A stretch of DNA of 7,459 bases from the NCBI GenBank assembly GCA_025964635.1, contig JAOPYP010000516.1, positions 1-7,459 of the forward strand, in the 5' to 3' direction. A program made the position numbers and the translations under genes. The notes beneath the pieces are model-generated. The model made no database searches. It was given only the letters and a program-made list of their open reading frames with translations, and was not told the DNA's origin. The stretch's first letter is position 1, and each line of letters starts with the position of its first letter. This document shows positions 1 to 5,751 of this stretch, one piece after another. Origin of the DNA: Actinomycetes bacterium. GTDB lineage: Bacteria > Actinomycetota > Actinomycetes > Streptosporangiales > Streptosporangiaceae.

Positions 1-141
1 AACGGAACCGAGTTGCGCTGCGTCATCCCCGACCCCTGGGTCCAGGAGGTCCTGAGCGTCGCCGGGGTAGCCAGCGCGCTGGAGATCTATCCCAGCCTGG
101 ATCACGCCCTGTTCAGCCAGGTGAGCCGGGCACTGTTCTAG
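1..141 (+). CDS. STAS-domain protein, C-terminal fragment (anti-sigma factor antagonist-like)
   Basis: This is the 3' end of a gene that begins before the window. It is open in frame 1 from base 1 and stops at TAG 139-141, giving 46 visible residues. The stretch VAGVASALEIYPSLDHAL resembles the last helix of STAS domains, as in SpoIIAA/RsbV-like anti-anti-sigma factors, where a 'hhxhhxIyxsLxxAL' pattern is common. Family members bind an anti-sigma kinase and are switched by phosphorylation of a serine or threonine that would lie upstream of this fragment, so activity cannot be judged. The assignment rests on one short C-terminal pattern. A stand-alone STAS protein and the tail of a larger protein are both possible. 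Confidence 0.6.
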   Translation, partial: NGTELRCVIPDPWVQEVLSVAGVASALEIYPSLDHALFSQVSRALF

Positions 142-180
142 AGGCACGCACCCATCGCCGCGGGGGAACGTCGCCGGGCT

Positions 181-230
181 GCCTGCCGCGTCCGATACCC
201 GCCAGCATCAGCGTGGCCGGCCCGGCAGGC
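181..230 (+). promoter_or_regulatory. Possible leader stem before the DUF1203 gene
   Basis: The gap between the STAS gene stop and the DUF1203 start (142-237) holds GCCTGCC at 181-187 and its exact reverse complement GGCAGGC at 224-230, a 7-bp stem with a 36-base loop. The right arm contains AGG 227-229, the only Shine-Dalgarno-like bases near the start at 238, so a fold could mask the ribosome site. No convincing -10/-35 pair was seen. The arms are short and GC-rich, so chance is possible. Confidence 0.2.
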
Positions 231-237
231 TGGATGC

Positions 238-723
238 ATGGCCACCGACTCGATTGCCAGCACGCTTGTGTTCGAGCCCATCCCCGCCGGCGAACTGGAC
301 GAGATCAGGGCGGCCGGAGTGGATGAGGCCGGCAACCGGCTGACTCCGCAGCCGGATCCCGGGGGCGGCAATCCGCTGCGGTGCTGCCTGCGCGAGACCC
401 GCCCTGGCGAGCAGGTGCTGCTCATCGCCTACGCCCCGCCCGGCACCGCGGGCGCCTACGCCGAACGCGGACCCGTGTTCGTCCACGCGGAACCGTGCGG
501 GGGGTACGCGACCCCGCATCGTTACCCGCCCGGACTGAGTCACCGCCAGCAGGTCGTGCGCGCCTACGACCAGGACGGGCAGATCGCTGACGGCATCCTG
601 GCCGGCGACGGCGAGCAGGCCCTGGCCGTCATCCAGCAGTTGCTCGCCCGGCCGGACGTCGCGCTCGTGCATCTCCGCAACGTCGGTTACGGCTGCTACA
701 ACTTCACGGTCCGGCCGGGCTGA
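238..723 (+). CDS. DUF1203 domain-containing protein
   Basis: The product is 161 residues, the usual length for DUF1203 proteins, and the domain fills it. Visible family features are the opening 'F.PIP..EL..IRAAGVDEAGN' (residues 12-33), 'NPLRCCLR' (45-52) at the place of the usual P-C-R-x-C-L motif, 'GEQVLLIAY' (58-65), 'AYAERGPVFVHAEPC' (73-87), 'VVRAYD' (106-111) and the C-terminal 'VHLRNVGYGCYNF' (144-156). Cysteines at 49, 50, 87 and 153 are notable, but no metal site is proven. There is no signal peptide or membrane segment, so it is probably cytoplasmic. No biochemical function is established for the family. ATG 238 is chosen because the domain begins right after it; the ribosome site is weak (AGG 8 bases upstream). 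It ends 7 bases from the convergent SRPBCC gene. Confidence 0.85.
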   Translation: MATDSIASTLVFEPIPAGELDEIRAAGVDEAGNRLTPQPDPGGGNPLRCCLRETRPGEQVLLIAYAPPGTAGAYAERGPVFVHAEPCGGYATPHRYPPGLSHRQQVVRAYDQDGQIADGILAGDGEQALAVIQQLLARPDVALVHLRNVGYGCYNFTVRPG

Positions 724-730
724 CCAGCGG

Positions 731-1189
731 CTAACGGGTCTCGACGAGTTTGGCGAGGTTCTCCAGCGCCATCCGGGTGCCCATCTCGTTGTCGGCCGGA
801 GGGACCGTGTCGGGGATCTGCTCGTGCACGATGCGGACATCGGTGCCGCCGTCCGCGTCCGTCAGCGTCGTGGTCATCGTCATCTCGCCGCGGAGCCCGG
901 GATCCTCGGTCTCGAACTCGAACACCTCGACCACCTGCTCGTCCGGCACCAGCTTCACGAAGTGGCCGTGGTACGTGTCGGTGTGCTGAGCCGTCTTGCC
1001 GGTTCCGGTCGGCGCGTCGTAGGTGAGGGACACGCGGAACGAGCCGCCTTCGCGGGCGTCGAACTCGTGCACCTGGCTGCTCATTCCGGCCGGTACCCGC
1101 CACTGCGCGATCGCATCCGCATCCAGGAGCGCCCGGTAGACATCTGGCCGCGGAGCATTCACATGGTGAGAGATCTGGGTCGAATACAT
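731..1189 (-). CDS. SRPBCC family protein (AHSA1-like START/Bet v 1 fold)
   Basis: This 152-residue protein has the AHSA1-type SRPBCC pattern. It starts with 'QISHHVNAPRPDVYRALLDADAIAQWRVP' split across residues 5-33 (ligand-binding helix-grip fold entry, conserved tryptophan at 30). A 'F.AREGGSFRVSLTY' strand pair (43-57), 'HGHFVKLVPDEQVVEVFEF' region (74-92) and a C-terminal helix with 'NEMGTRMALENLAKLVE' (134-150) follow. Such proteins form a deep hydrophobic pocket; many have no known ligand. The start at 1189 is supported by AGGA seven bases upstream. It lies 31 bases behind the alpha/beta hydrolase on the same strand and is probably the last gene of that transcript. Its 3' end faces the DUF1203 gene with only 7 bases between stops, leaving no room for a separate terminator. 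Confidence 0.85.
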   Translation of the reverse strand: MYSTQISHHVNAPRPDVYRALLDADAIAQWRVPAGMSSQVHEFDAREGGSFRVSLTYDAPTGTGKTAQHTDTYHGHFVKLVPDEQVVEVFEFETEDPGLRGEMTMTTTLTDADGGTDVRIVHEQIPDTVPPADNEMGTRMALENLAKLVETR

Positions 1190-1220
1190 CTGGCCATCCT
1201 AGGGAAATCAATCTCGCTCG

Positions 1221-2174
1221 CTAGAGCGCGGCGATCACCCGGGCCCGGTCGGCCAGGGCCCGCCGGGCCGACCCCGCGTACGGCGCGAAACGTTCCCAGC
1301 CATGCGGCGCCCCGGGGTGCAGGTGAAACTCCACCGGGACGCCGGCCAGGGCGAGGGACCGGCCGTAGGAGAGGTCCTCGTTGCGGAAAATATCGAGATC
1401 GCCGACGTCGAGGTAGGCGGGCGCCAGCCCGCGATGATCGGCCAGCCGCGCGGGGGCGGCGATGGGTGAGACCGCCGAGGTGCCCAGGTCCTCGCCGAGG
1501 ACAGCGCTCCAGGCGGTGAAGTTGTCGTCGTGCGTCCAGGTCAGGTACGGGGCCAGGGCCGGGTCCGGGGTCTGGTTGCGGTCATCGAGCATCGGATAGA
1601 CCAGGATCTGCCGGGCCAGGGCGACGCCCCGGTCCCGGGCCAGGATCGCGGCCCCGGCGGCGAGCCCGCCGCCTCCGCTGTCGCCCATGACCGCGATCCG
1701 GGCGGGGTCGGCGCCCAGGCCGGCCGCGTGCCCGGCCAGCCAGGTGAGCGCGGCGAAGACGTCCTCGGCGAGCATCGTTCCCGTCGCCTCGGGCGCCCGC
1801 CGGTAGCCGACGGACACGAAGGGGACACCCGTCTGGTCGACGTACCAGCCGATCACCTCGTCGTAGAGGTCGAGGCTGCCCATGATCATCCCGCCGCCGT
1901 GCGCGTAAAGGACGGCAGAGCCCGGGGCCGGGCCGGGCCTGGCGTAGTGGCGCAGTTCGATCGCGGTCCCGTCCGGCGCGGTGGTGTAGTGGGTGCTCGT
2001 GCGGACCGGTGAGAAGGGCGGAACCAGGCTGGCCAGATAGGCCTGGCCCGCCTCACCTGCCTGGCGCAGCCCTTTCCAGTCGCCGCGCGGCGGGGCGGGC
2101 TCGGGTGCGGCCGCGGCCCGTTCGGCCAGCGTGGTCATGACGGGGACAAGTTCGGGGTCAAGCTGGTAGCCCAT
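1221..2174 (-). CDS. Alpha/beta hydrolase, hormone-sensitive-lipase-like (family IV esterase)
   Basis: The 317-residue protein is a probable carboxylester hydrolase. HGGG at 92-95 forms the oxyanion hole. GDSGGG at 164-169 carries the nucleophile Ser166. 'DVGDLDIFRNED' (256-267) supplies the acid, probably Asp261. 'GAPHGWERF' (288-296) supplies His291. These are the hallmarks of the bacterial HSL family (alpha/beta hydrolase fold 3), and the length is typical. A cap region lies in the first 60 or so residues. No signal peptide is seen, so it probably acts in the cytoplasm on small acyl esters; the natural substrate cannot be read. GAAGGA nine bases before ATG 2174 supports the start. The upstream gene on the same strand is the NTF2-like gene (84 bases away, with a hairpin between) and the downstream one is the SRPBCC gene (31 bases away). 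Confidence 0.92.
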   Translation of the reverse strand: MGYQLDPELVPVMTTLAERAAAAPEPAPPRGDWKGLRQAGEAGQAYLASLVPPFSPVRTSTHYTTAPDGTAIELRHYARPGPAPGSAVLYAHGGGMIMGSLDLYDEVIGWYVDQTGVPFVSVGYRRAPEATGTMLAEDVFAALTWLAGHAAGLGADPARIAVMGDSGGGGLAAGAAILARDRGVALARQILVYPMLDDRNQTPDPALAPYLTWTHDDNFTAWSAVLGEDLGTSAVSPIAAPARLADHRGLAPAYLDVGDLDIFRNEDLSYGRSLALAGVPVEFHLHPGAPHGWERFAPYAGSARRALADRARVIAAL

Positions 2175-2221
2175 GGCTGGAGGTCCTTCCGGCCGGGGCG
2201 GTGCCGGCCTGGTCCCGCGGG

Positions 2222-2245
2222 CCGGGCGGCGGGATGGCCGCCCGG
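2222..2245 (-). terminator. GC-rich hairpin between the NTF2-like and hydrolase genes
   Basis: CCGGGCGGC (2222-2230) and GCCGCCCGG (2237-2245) form a perfect 9-bp stem with a 6-base loop, about 13 bases beyond the NTF2-like stop codon in the direction of minus-strand transcription. No T-run follows. It could be a partial terminator or a transcript-stabilising hairpin that sets different levels for the two genes, which otherwise look co-transcribed. The structure is directly visible; its role is inferred. Confidence 0.4.
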
Positions 2246-2258
2246 TCCCGCGCGGGCG

Positions 2259-2621
2259 TCAGTACTGGGGGGCCTGGTTGAAGATCACGACGAGGCTGAC
2301 GATCTTGCCGTCGCGGACGCTGAAGTAGTTCGACAGGACGACGTCGTCGGGCAGGCCGGCCTTGTCGAAGTCGCCGGTGTAGGACCCACGCACGATCGTG
2401 TCGCCGTAGTGGCCGAGCACGTCGCGGACCTCGATCTGGACCTTGTCCCCGACCATCTCCCGCTCCACCCACCGGCGGATGGCCTCGGTACCCGTGAACT
2501 CGCGCCGGGCGTCGTTGACGTACGCGTCGTCGGCGAACGTGCCCATGATGGCGTCGGTGTCCAGGGCGTTGACGGCGGCGATGTGGTCGGCGACGACTCC
2601 GGTCAGCTCGGTGGCGTGCAT
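2259..2621 (-). CDS. Nuclear transport factor 2 (NTF2)-like / SnoaL-like protein
   Basis: The product is 120 residues from ATG 2621. An in-frame ATG exists further upstream at 2669, but GGAGGAG sits seven bases before 2621 and the domain begins right there ('ATELTGVVADHIAAVNALDTDAI'), so the shorter start is chosen. The order is typical of the NTF2-like fold: N-terminal helices, 'FADDAYVNDARREFTGTEAI' (29-48), 'WVEREMVG' (51-58), then strands 'VQIEVRDVLGHYGDTIVRGSY' (61-81) and a closing 'SNYFSVRDGKIVSLVVIFNQ' (97-116). Family members are small cone-shaped proteins that bind or isomerise small molecules. No catalytic Asp/His pair can be assigned with confidence. It is the first gene of the minus-strand set divergent from the MerR regulator. 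Confidence 0.85.
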   Translation of the reverse strand: MHATELTGVVADHIAAVNALDTDAIMGTFADDAYVNDARREFTGTEAIRRWVEREMVGDKVQIEVRDVLGHYGDTIVRGSYTGDFDKAGLPDDVVLSNYFSVRDGKIVSLVVIFNQAPQY

Positions 2622-2645
2622 GGTGGGTACTCCTCCCTCAGTGAC

Positions 2646-2702
2646 CCGGCCCTTGTGGCCGGACATCAATCACCCTCGCGGCTGCCGCCGGGGGATGGTC
2701 AA
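2646..2702 (-). promoter_or_regulatory. Possible promoter and 5' leader hairpin of the NTF2-like gene set
   Basis: Read on the minus strand, TTGACC (2702-2697) could be a -35 element. GAGGGT (2677-2672) lies 19 bases on and is a poor -10 that keeps only the A at position 2 and the T at position 6. ATCACCC (2669-2675) and GGGGGAT (2690-2696) flank the spacer as a near-inverted repeat. Further along, CCGGCC (2646-2651) and GGCCGG (2657-2662) form a perfect 6-bp stem in the predicted leader. The 19-base spacing matches that of the MerR-type promoter facing it, which is why it is listed, but the -10 is weak. Confidence 0.3.
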
Positions 2703-2716
2703 CCCCGCAAACGGGG
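2703..2716. repeat. Short inverted repeat between divergent promoters
   Basis: CCCCG (2703-2707) and CGGGG (2712-2716) are exact inverted arms around a 4-base centre. They lie directly upstream of the MerR-gene -35 element and directly behind the possible minus-strand -35. It may be a second protein-binding site, but the arms are short in GC-rich DNA. Confidence 0.25.
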
Positions 2717-2717
2717 C

Positions 2718-2748
2718 GTGACTCTCCCCCTGGGGGAGGATGCAGACT
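2718..2748 (+). promoter_or_regulatory. MerR-type autoregulated promoter with 19-bp spacer and palindromic operator
   Basis: GTGACT (2718-2723, -35) and CAGACT (2743-2748, -10) are separated by exactly 19 bases. The spacer holds a perfect palindrome, CTCCCCC-T-GGGGGAG (2724-2738). A 19-base spacer filled by a dyad is the known signature of promoters that MerR-family activators remodel by untwisting DNA; ordinary promoters have about 17. Transcription would be expected to begin near 2754-2755, at the ATG of the regulator itself. Both hexamers are imperfect, which suits an activator-dependent promoter. Confidence 0.7.
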
Positions 2749-2754
2749 CGTGTC

Positions 2755-3594
2755 ATGCGGAACTGCCTGGCGATCGGGGACTTCGCCCGCGCGACCCACA
2801 TGAGCGTGAAGACGCTGCGCTACTACCACCGGGTCGGCCTGCTGGAGCCCGCCGACGTGGATCCGGACACGGGTTACCGCCGCTACACCACGGCCCAGAT
2901 CCCGGCCGCGCAGATAATCCGGCGGTTCCGCGACCTGGACATGCCCGTCGACGAGGTCAGGCAGGTCCTCGCGGCGCCGGACCTCGAGACCCGGAACGAG
3001 CTCATCGCGGCACACCTGAACCGGCTGGAGGAAGGGCTGACCCGCACCCAGGGCGCGGTCTCGTCGCTGCGTGACCTGCTGGCCCGGCCGTCGCCGCCTG
3101 AGCTGGCCGACATCGGCCGCCGCCGCGTGGAGGCCACTCCGGCCGCCGCGATCAGCGAGGCGCTCGACATCGAGGACGCGGGGTCCTGGTACCAGGGTGC
3201 GCTCGGCGAGCTCTACGCCACGATGGACGCCCAGAACCTGTCACCCGGGGGCCCTAGCGGCGGCATCTACGCGACCGAGCTGTTCTCGCACGGGCTGGGC
3301 CAGGCCACCATCTTCGTGCCGTGCACCGGGTCGTTGCGGCCCACGGGGCGGGTCACGTCGCTGGTCGTGCCGGCCGCCGAGCTGGCGACCATCGTCCACC
3401 CCGGGCCGGACACCAGCATCGACCGCGCCTACGGATCCCTGGCCACGTACGTGACCCAGCATGCGCTGGCCGTCGACGGGCCGATCCGGGAGTACTACCT
3501 GGTTGGCCGCCGGGACACTCCGGACGCCTCCCAGTGGCGCACGGAGATCGGCTGGCCGATCTTTCACACCGGGCCGGTGCCTGAGGACCCATAG
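2755..3594 (+). CDS. MerR-family transcriptional regulator with GyrI-like effector domain (TipA/BmrR type)
   Basis: A 279-residue one-component regulator. Residues 4-75 are the MerR winged helix: 'AIGDFARATHMSVKTLRYYHRVGLLEP' is split over 6-32, followed by 'DPDTGYRRYTTAQI' (36-49) and 'RRFRDLDMPVDEVRQVL' (56-72). A dimerising coiled coil spans about 78-112. The C-terminal part (about 120-275) is a GyrI/effector-binding-like domain ending with 'GPIREYYLVGRR' and 'WRTEIGWPI', which carry the conserved acidic residues (Glu246, Glu264) of multidrug-sensing relatives. It lacks the N-terminal cysteines of metal sensors, so the ligand is probably an organic molecule. An upstream in-frame ATG at 2740 lies inside the promoter spacer, so 2755 is preferred and implies a leaderless transcript. 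It diverges from the NTF2/esterase/SRPBCC set, a plausible target. Confidence 0.9.
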   Translation: MRNCLAIGDFARATHMSVKTLRYYHRVGLLEPADVDPDTGYRRYTTAQIPAAQIIRRFRDLDMPVDEVRQVLAAPDLETRNELIAAHLNRLEEGLTRTQGAVSSLRDLLARPSPPELADIGRRRVEATPAAAISEALDIEDAGSWYQGALGELYATMDAQNLSPGGPSGGIYATELFSHGLGQATIFVPCTGSLRPTGRVTSLVVPAAELATIVHPGPDTSIDRAYGSLATYVTQHALAVDGPIREYYLVGRRDTPDASQWRTEIGWPIFHTGPVPEDP

Positions 3595-3603
3595 ACGGGT
3601 CAG

Positions 3604-3625
3604 CTGGGGCGCTGGTCAGCCCCGG
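3604..3625. terminator. Weak hairpin between convergent merR-type and mocR-type genes
   Basis: The 46 bases between the two convergent stops contain GGGGC (3606-3610) and GCCCC (3619-3623), extended by a T-G and a C-G pair to a 7-bp stem with an 8-base loop. There is no T-run on either side. It may serve as a two-way terminator, but the evidence is slight. Confidence 0.3.
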
Positions 3626-3640
3626 CCGCGCTGGGTGCGG

Positions 3641-5122
3641 TTAGCCCGGGTTGCGCAGGGCCTGGGTGAGCACGGCCATCAGCCGGGCGACGGCGCCGGT
3701 GAAGGCGTGCTCGGGCGGGGTGGCGTACCCGATGACCAGCGCCGGCCGGTCCGCGCCGGCCGCCGGGCTGTAGGAGCGGAGCCCGTTGAGGGCCAGGTCG
3801 TGATGCTCGGCCGCCCGGGCGATGATCTCGTCCTCGTCCAGGCCGGCCGGCAGTTCCAGCAGGGCATGCAACCCGGCGGCGATACCGGTGACCCTCGCCT
3901 GCGGGGCGTGGCGCCGGACCGCCGCGACCAGATGGTCCCGCCGGTGGCGGTAGGCCAGCCGGGAGCGGCGCACCTGCCGGTCGTAGGCCCCCGAGGTGAG
4001 GAACTCGGCCAGCGTGAGCTGGTCGAAGCTGCTGGAATGCCGGTCGGCGCCGGCCTTGGCCGCGGCCACCTCGTCCACGAGGTGAGCCGGCACCACCAGC
4101 CACCCGAGCCGCAGGCCGGGCGCGAGGCTCTTGCTGGCCGTGCCGGCGTAGATGACGTTCTCCGGCGCGAGCGCCTGCATGGCCCCGACCGGCTGGCGGT
4201 CGTATCGGAATTCGCCGTCGTAGTCGTCCTCGATGAGCAGCCCGCCGGTCCGCGCGGCCCAGTCGATGGCCCGGCTCCGCCGCTCGGGCCCCAGCACGCC
4301 GCCCAGCGGGAACTGGTGGGCCGGGGTCAGCAACGCGGCATCCGCCCCATCGAGCCCGCCCGCTGTATCGAGCCCGGCCGCGGCATCGAGCCCGGCCGCC
4401 GCATCGAGCATGGCCGCCGCCCCGGTCCCGTCGAGGACAGCGCCGCCTTCGTCCACCGGCAGCGCCCGGGTGCGCAGCCCGTGCTCGGCCGCGATACCAC
4501 GCAGGTGCGGCAGGCCGTACGCCTCCACGGCCAGGGTCGTGGCGCCCCGGCCGCGCAGTGCCCGGCAGATCAGGCCCAGGCCCTGGGTGAACCCCGAGCA
4601 GACCACGATCCGGTCGGGGCTTACGCGCACGCCCCGTGCCCGGGCCAGGTACCCGGCCAGGGCCTCGTGCAGTTCCGGCCGGCCCCGGGCGTCCGGGGCC
4701 TCGCCGAACGCCTCGGCCGGGGCGGTGCCCAGCGCTCGCCGCGCCGCCGCCAGCCAGCGGGACCGGGGGAACGCGGCCACGTCGGGCGATCCCGGGCGAA
4801 GGTCGTAGCGCAGCCGGCGGGGCGCCCCCGCCGGTGCGGGCACCGCCTCGGCCGCGGGCACCCGCGTAGCGACCCGGGTGACCGACCCCTGCCGGGCGAC
4901 CAGCCAGCCCTCGGCGACCAGCTGCCCGTAGACGTCGACCACGGTGTTGCGGGCGACACCCAGGTCGGCGGCCAGCGACCGGGAGGACGGCAGGCGCAGC
5001 CCCGGGACCAGCCGCCCGGACCGGACCGCCTCGCGGAGCTGGCCCTCCAGGTCGGCGCGCACCCGCGGGCCGGTGCGGTCCAGGTGGAGGTCGACCCCGG
5101 AACTGGCCCACGTTTCTGGCAT
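3641..5122 (-). CDS. MocR-family (GntR/aminotransferase fusion) transcriptional regulator
   Basis: A 493-residue PLP-dependent regulator. Residues 17-85 are the GntR winged helix: 'LEGQLREAVRSGRLVPGLRLPSSR' is split over 25-48, followed by 'LAADLGVARNTVVDVYGQLVAEGWL' over 50-74. A linker follows, then a fold-type I aminotransferase domain. It shows 'SGFTQGLGLI' (176-185), 'TPAHQFPLGG' (266-275), 'IEDDYDGEFRYD' (297-308) and 'YAGTASKSLAPGLRLGW' (325-341), where Lys331 is the expected Schiff-base lysine for PLP. All key motifs are present, so it should bind PLP. Residues 238-261 hold a hexapeptide repeat encoded by tandem 18-bp units, an unusual insertion. ATG 5122 is chosen because the winged helix follows it; longer upstream frames would run into the divergent gene. 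Its likely target is the adjacent AhpD-like gene. Relatives include GabR and PdxR, but I cannot assign a specific role. Confidence 0.92.
   Translation of the reverse strand: MPETWASSGVDLHLDRTGPRVRADLEGQLREAVRSGRLVPGLRLPSSRSLAADLGVARNTVVDVYGQLVAEGWLVARQGSVTRVATRVPAAEAVPAPAGAPRRLRYDLRPGSPDVAAFPRSRWLAAARRALGTAPAEAFGEAPDARGRPELHEALAGYLARARGVRVSPDRIVVCSGFTQGLGLICRALRGRGATTLAVEAYGLPHLRGIAAEHGLRTRALPVDEGGAVLDGTGAAAMLDAAAGLDAAAGLDTAGGLDGADAALLTPAHQFPLGGVLGPERRSRAIDWAARTGGLLIEDDYDGEFRYDRQPVGAMQALAPENVIYAGTASKSLAPGLRLGWLVVPAHLVDEVAAAKAGADRHSSSFDQLTLAEFLTSGAYDRQVRRSRLAYRHRRDHLVAAVRRHAPQARVTGIAAGLHALLELPAGLDEDEIIARAAEHHDLALNGLRSYSPAAGADRPALVIGYATPPEHAFTGAVARLMAVLTQALRNPG
4349..4420. repeat. Four 18-bp tandem repeats inside the MocR coding region
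   Basis: Four units begin with ATCGAG at 4349, 4367, 4385 and 4403. Units 2 and 3 differ at one base, and units 1 and 4 are more diverged. They are in frame and encode (A/T)A(A/G)(G/M)LD four times on the minus strand. They lie where other MocR proteins have a short variable segment between the 'VDEGG' strand and the 'TPAHQFPLG' motif, so expansion there could be tolerated. Confidence 0.9.
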
Positions 5123-5168
5123 AAAAGTGGAGCTTACCCGTGCGCCGGTGAGGTCGTAGGTTCGGGTT
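5123..5168. promoter_or_regulatory. Divergent promoter/operator region between the mocR-type and AhpD-like genes
   Basis: Only 46 bases separate the two start codons. On the plus strand TTACCC (5134-5139) and TAGGTT (5157-5162), 17 bases apart, put the start of transcription at or next to the ATG at 5169. On the minus strand TAAGCT (5136-5131) is a -10 candidate eight bases before ATG 5122, with no clear -35. Neither gene has a Shine-Dalgarno sequence, so both messages may be leaderless. The two candidate elements overlap at 5134-5136, so the two promoters would compete. MocR regulators commonly bind such shared regions. Confidence 0.5.
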
Positions 5169-5684
5169 ATGGCACTCACAGACACGCACGAAGAGACGAC
5201 CACTGCGCCCGCGTTCACGATCCCGGTCCGGCTGGACTTCGATGCCCACGCGGCGGGATTCGCCCGGGCCCTGGCCCACCTGGACAAGGCGGCCACCAAG
5301 GAACTGGACCGGGTGGACTTCGACCCCCGGCTGCGCGAGCTGGTCCGGGTCCGGGCCTCACAGCTCAACGGCTGCGCCTACTGCATCGACATGCACAGCA
5401 AGGACGCCCGGGCCGTGGGGGAGACCGAGCAGCGCCTGTACGGCATCCCGGCCTGGCGGGACACCCCCTACTTCTCCGAGCGGGAGCGGGCCGCGCTCGC
5501 GTTCACCGAGGCGGTCACGCTCATGACCGGCGATCACGTTCCCGACGCGGCGTATGAGGCCGTCGCGGCGCATTACAGCCCGGACGAGGTCGCCGCCCTC
5601 CTCGCCCTGATCATCACGATCAACGCCTGGAACGCCGTCGGGGTCGCCACGCACGCCTGGGAGCCCGGCAGTTACGAGCGCTGA
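5169..5684 (+). CDS. Carboxymuconolactone decarboxylase family protein (AhpD-like, CxxC)
   Basis: A 171-residue all-helical protein with the AhpD-like core motif 'RASQLNGCAYCIDMHSKDAR' at residues 62-81. Cys69 and Cys72 form the CxxC redox pair and His76 is the conserved histidine. The following part, 'YGIPAWRDTPYFSERERAALAFTEAVTLM', runs over about residues 91-119, and 'YSPDEVAALLALIITINAWNAVGVAT' covers the final helices of the domain. These proteins, usually trimers or hexamers, reduce peroxides or act as thiol-disulfide partners; true muconolactone decarboxylases lack the CxxC pair, so a redox role is more likely. No ribosome site precedes ATG 5169, and the promoter position suggests a leaderless message. 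It is divergent from the MocR gene, its probable regulator, and followed by a strong hairpin. Confidence 0.9.
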   Translation: MALTDTHEETTTAPAFTIPVRLDFDAHAAGFARALAHLDKAATKELDRVDFDPRLRELVRVRASQLNGCAYCIDMHSKDARAVGETEQRLYGIPAWRDTPYFSERERAALAFTEAVTLMTGDHVPDAAYEAVAAHYSPDEVAALLALIITINAWNAVGVATHAWEPGSYER

Positions 5685-5714
5685 CCCAGACGCCAGCACT
5701 GACCTAGGAGCAAT

Positions 5715-5751
5715 CGCCCGGGGTCCCGCCGCGAAGGCGGGACCCCGGGCG
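5715..5751. terminator. Strong hairpin between convergent AhpD-like and alkyltransferase genes
   Basis: The left arm at 5715-5730 and right arm at 5736-5751 are perfect 16-bp inverted repeats around the 5-base loop GCGAA. The stem lies 30 bases after the AhpD-like stop and about 50 bases after the alkyltransferase stop on the other strand. There is no T-run, as is common for actinobacterial terminators. It is well placed to end transcription from both sides. Confidence 0.75.

Noticed and set aside
208..840. A 210-codon minus-strand frame across the DUF1203 gene
   Set aside because: The plus-strand product matches DUF1203 from end to end, whereas this frame has no motifs and would overlap the end of the SRPBCC gene.
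2622..2669. Longer start of the NTF2-like gene at ATG 2669
   Set aside because: The extra 16 codons include the strong ribosome site GGAGGAG that precedes ATG 2621, and they show no similarity to the NTF2-like fold.
2740..2754. Longer start of the MerR-type gene at ATG 2740
   Set aside because: This ATG lies inside the promoter spacer and partly within the -10 region, directly abutting its purine run with no spacing. The MerR domain needs none of these five residues.
3600..5279. A 559-codon minus-strand frame overlapping the MocR gene
   Set aside because: It is the same strand shifted by one base, strongly biased to Arg, Gly, Ala and Pro, and without family motifs. The frame ending at 3641 carries every expected MocR motif.
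3461..5557. A 698-codon open frame on the plus strand across the MocR gene
   Set aside because: It is antisense to a gene with complete winged-helix and PLP-domain motifs. Its translation is rich in Arg, Gly and Pro with no recognisable domain, as expected of a shadow frame in high-GC DNA.
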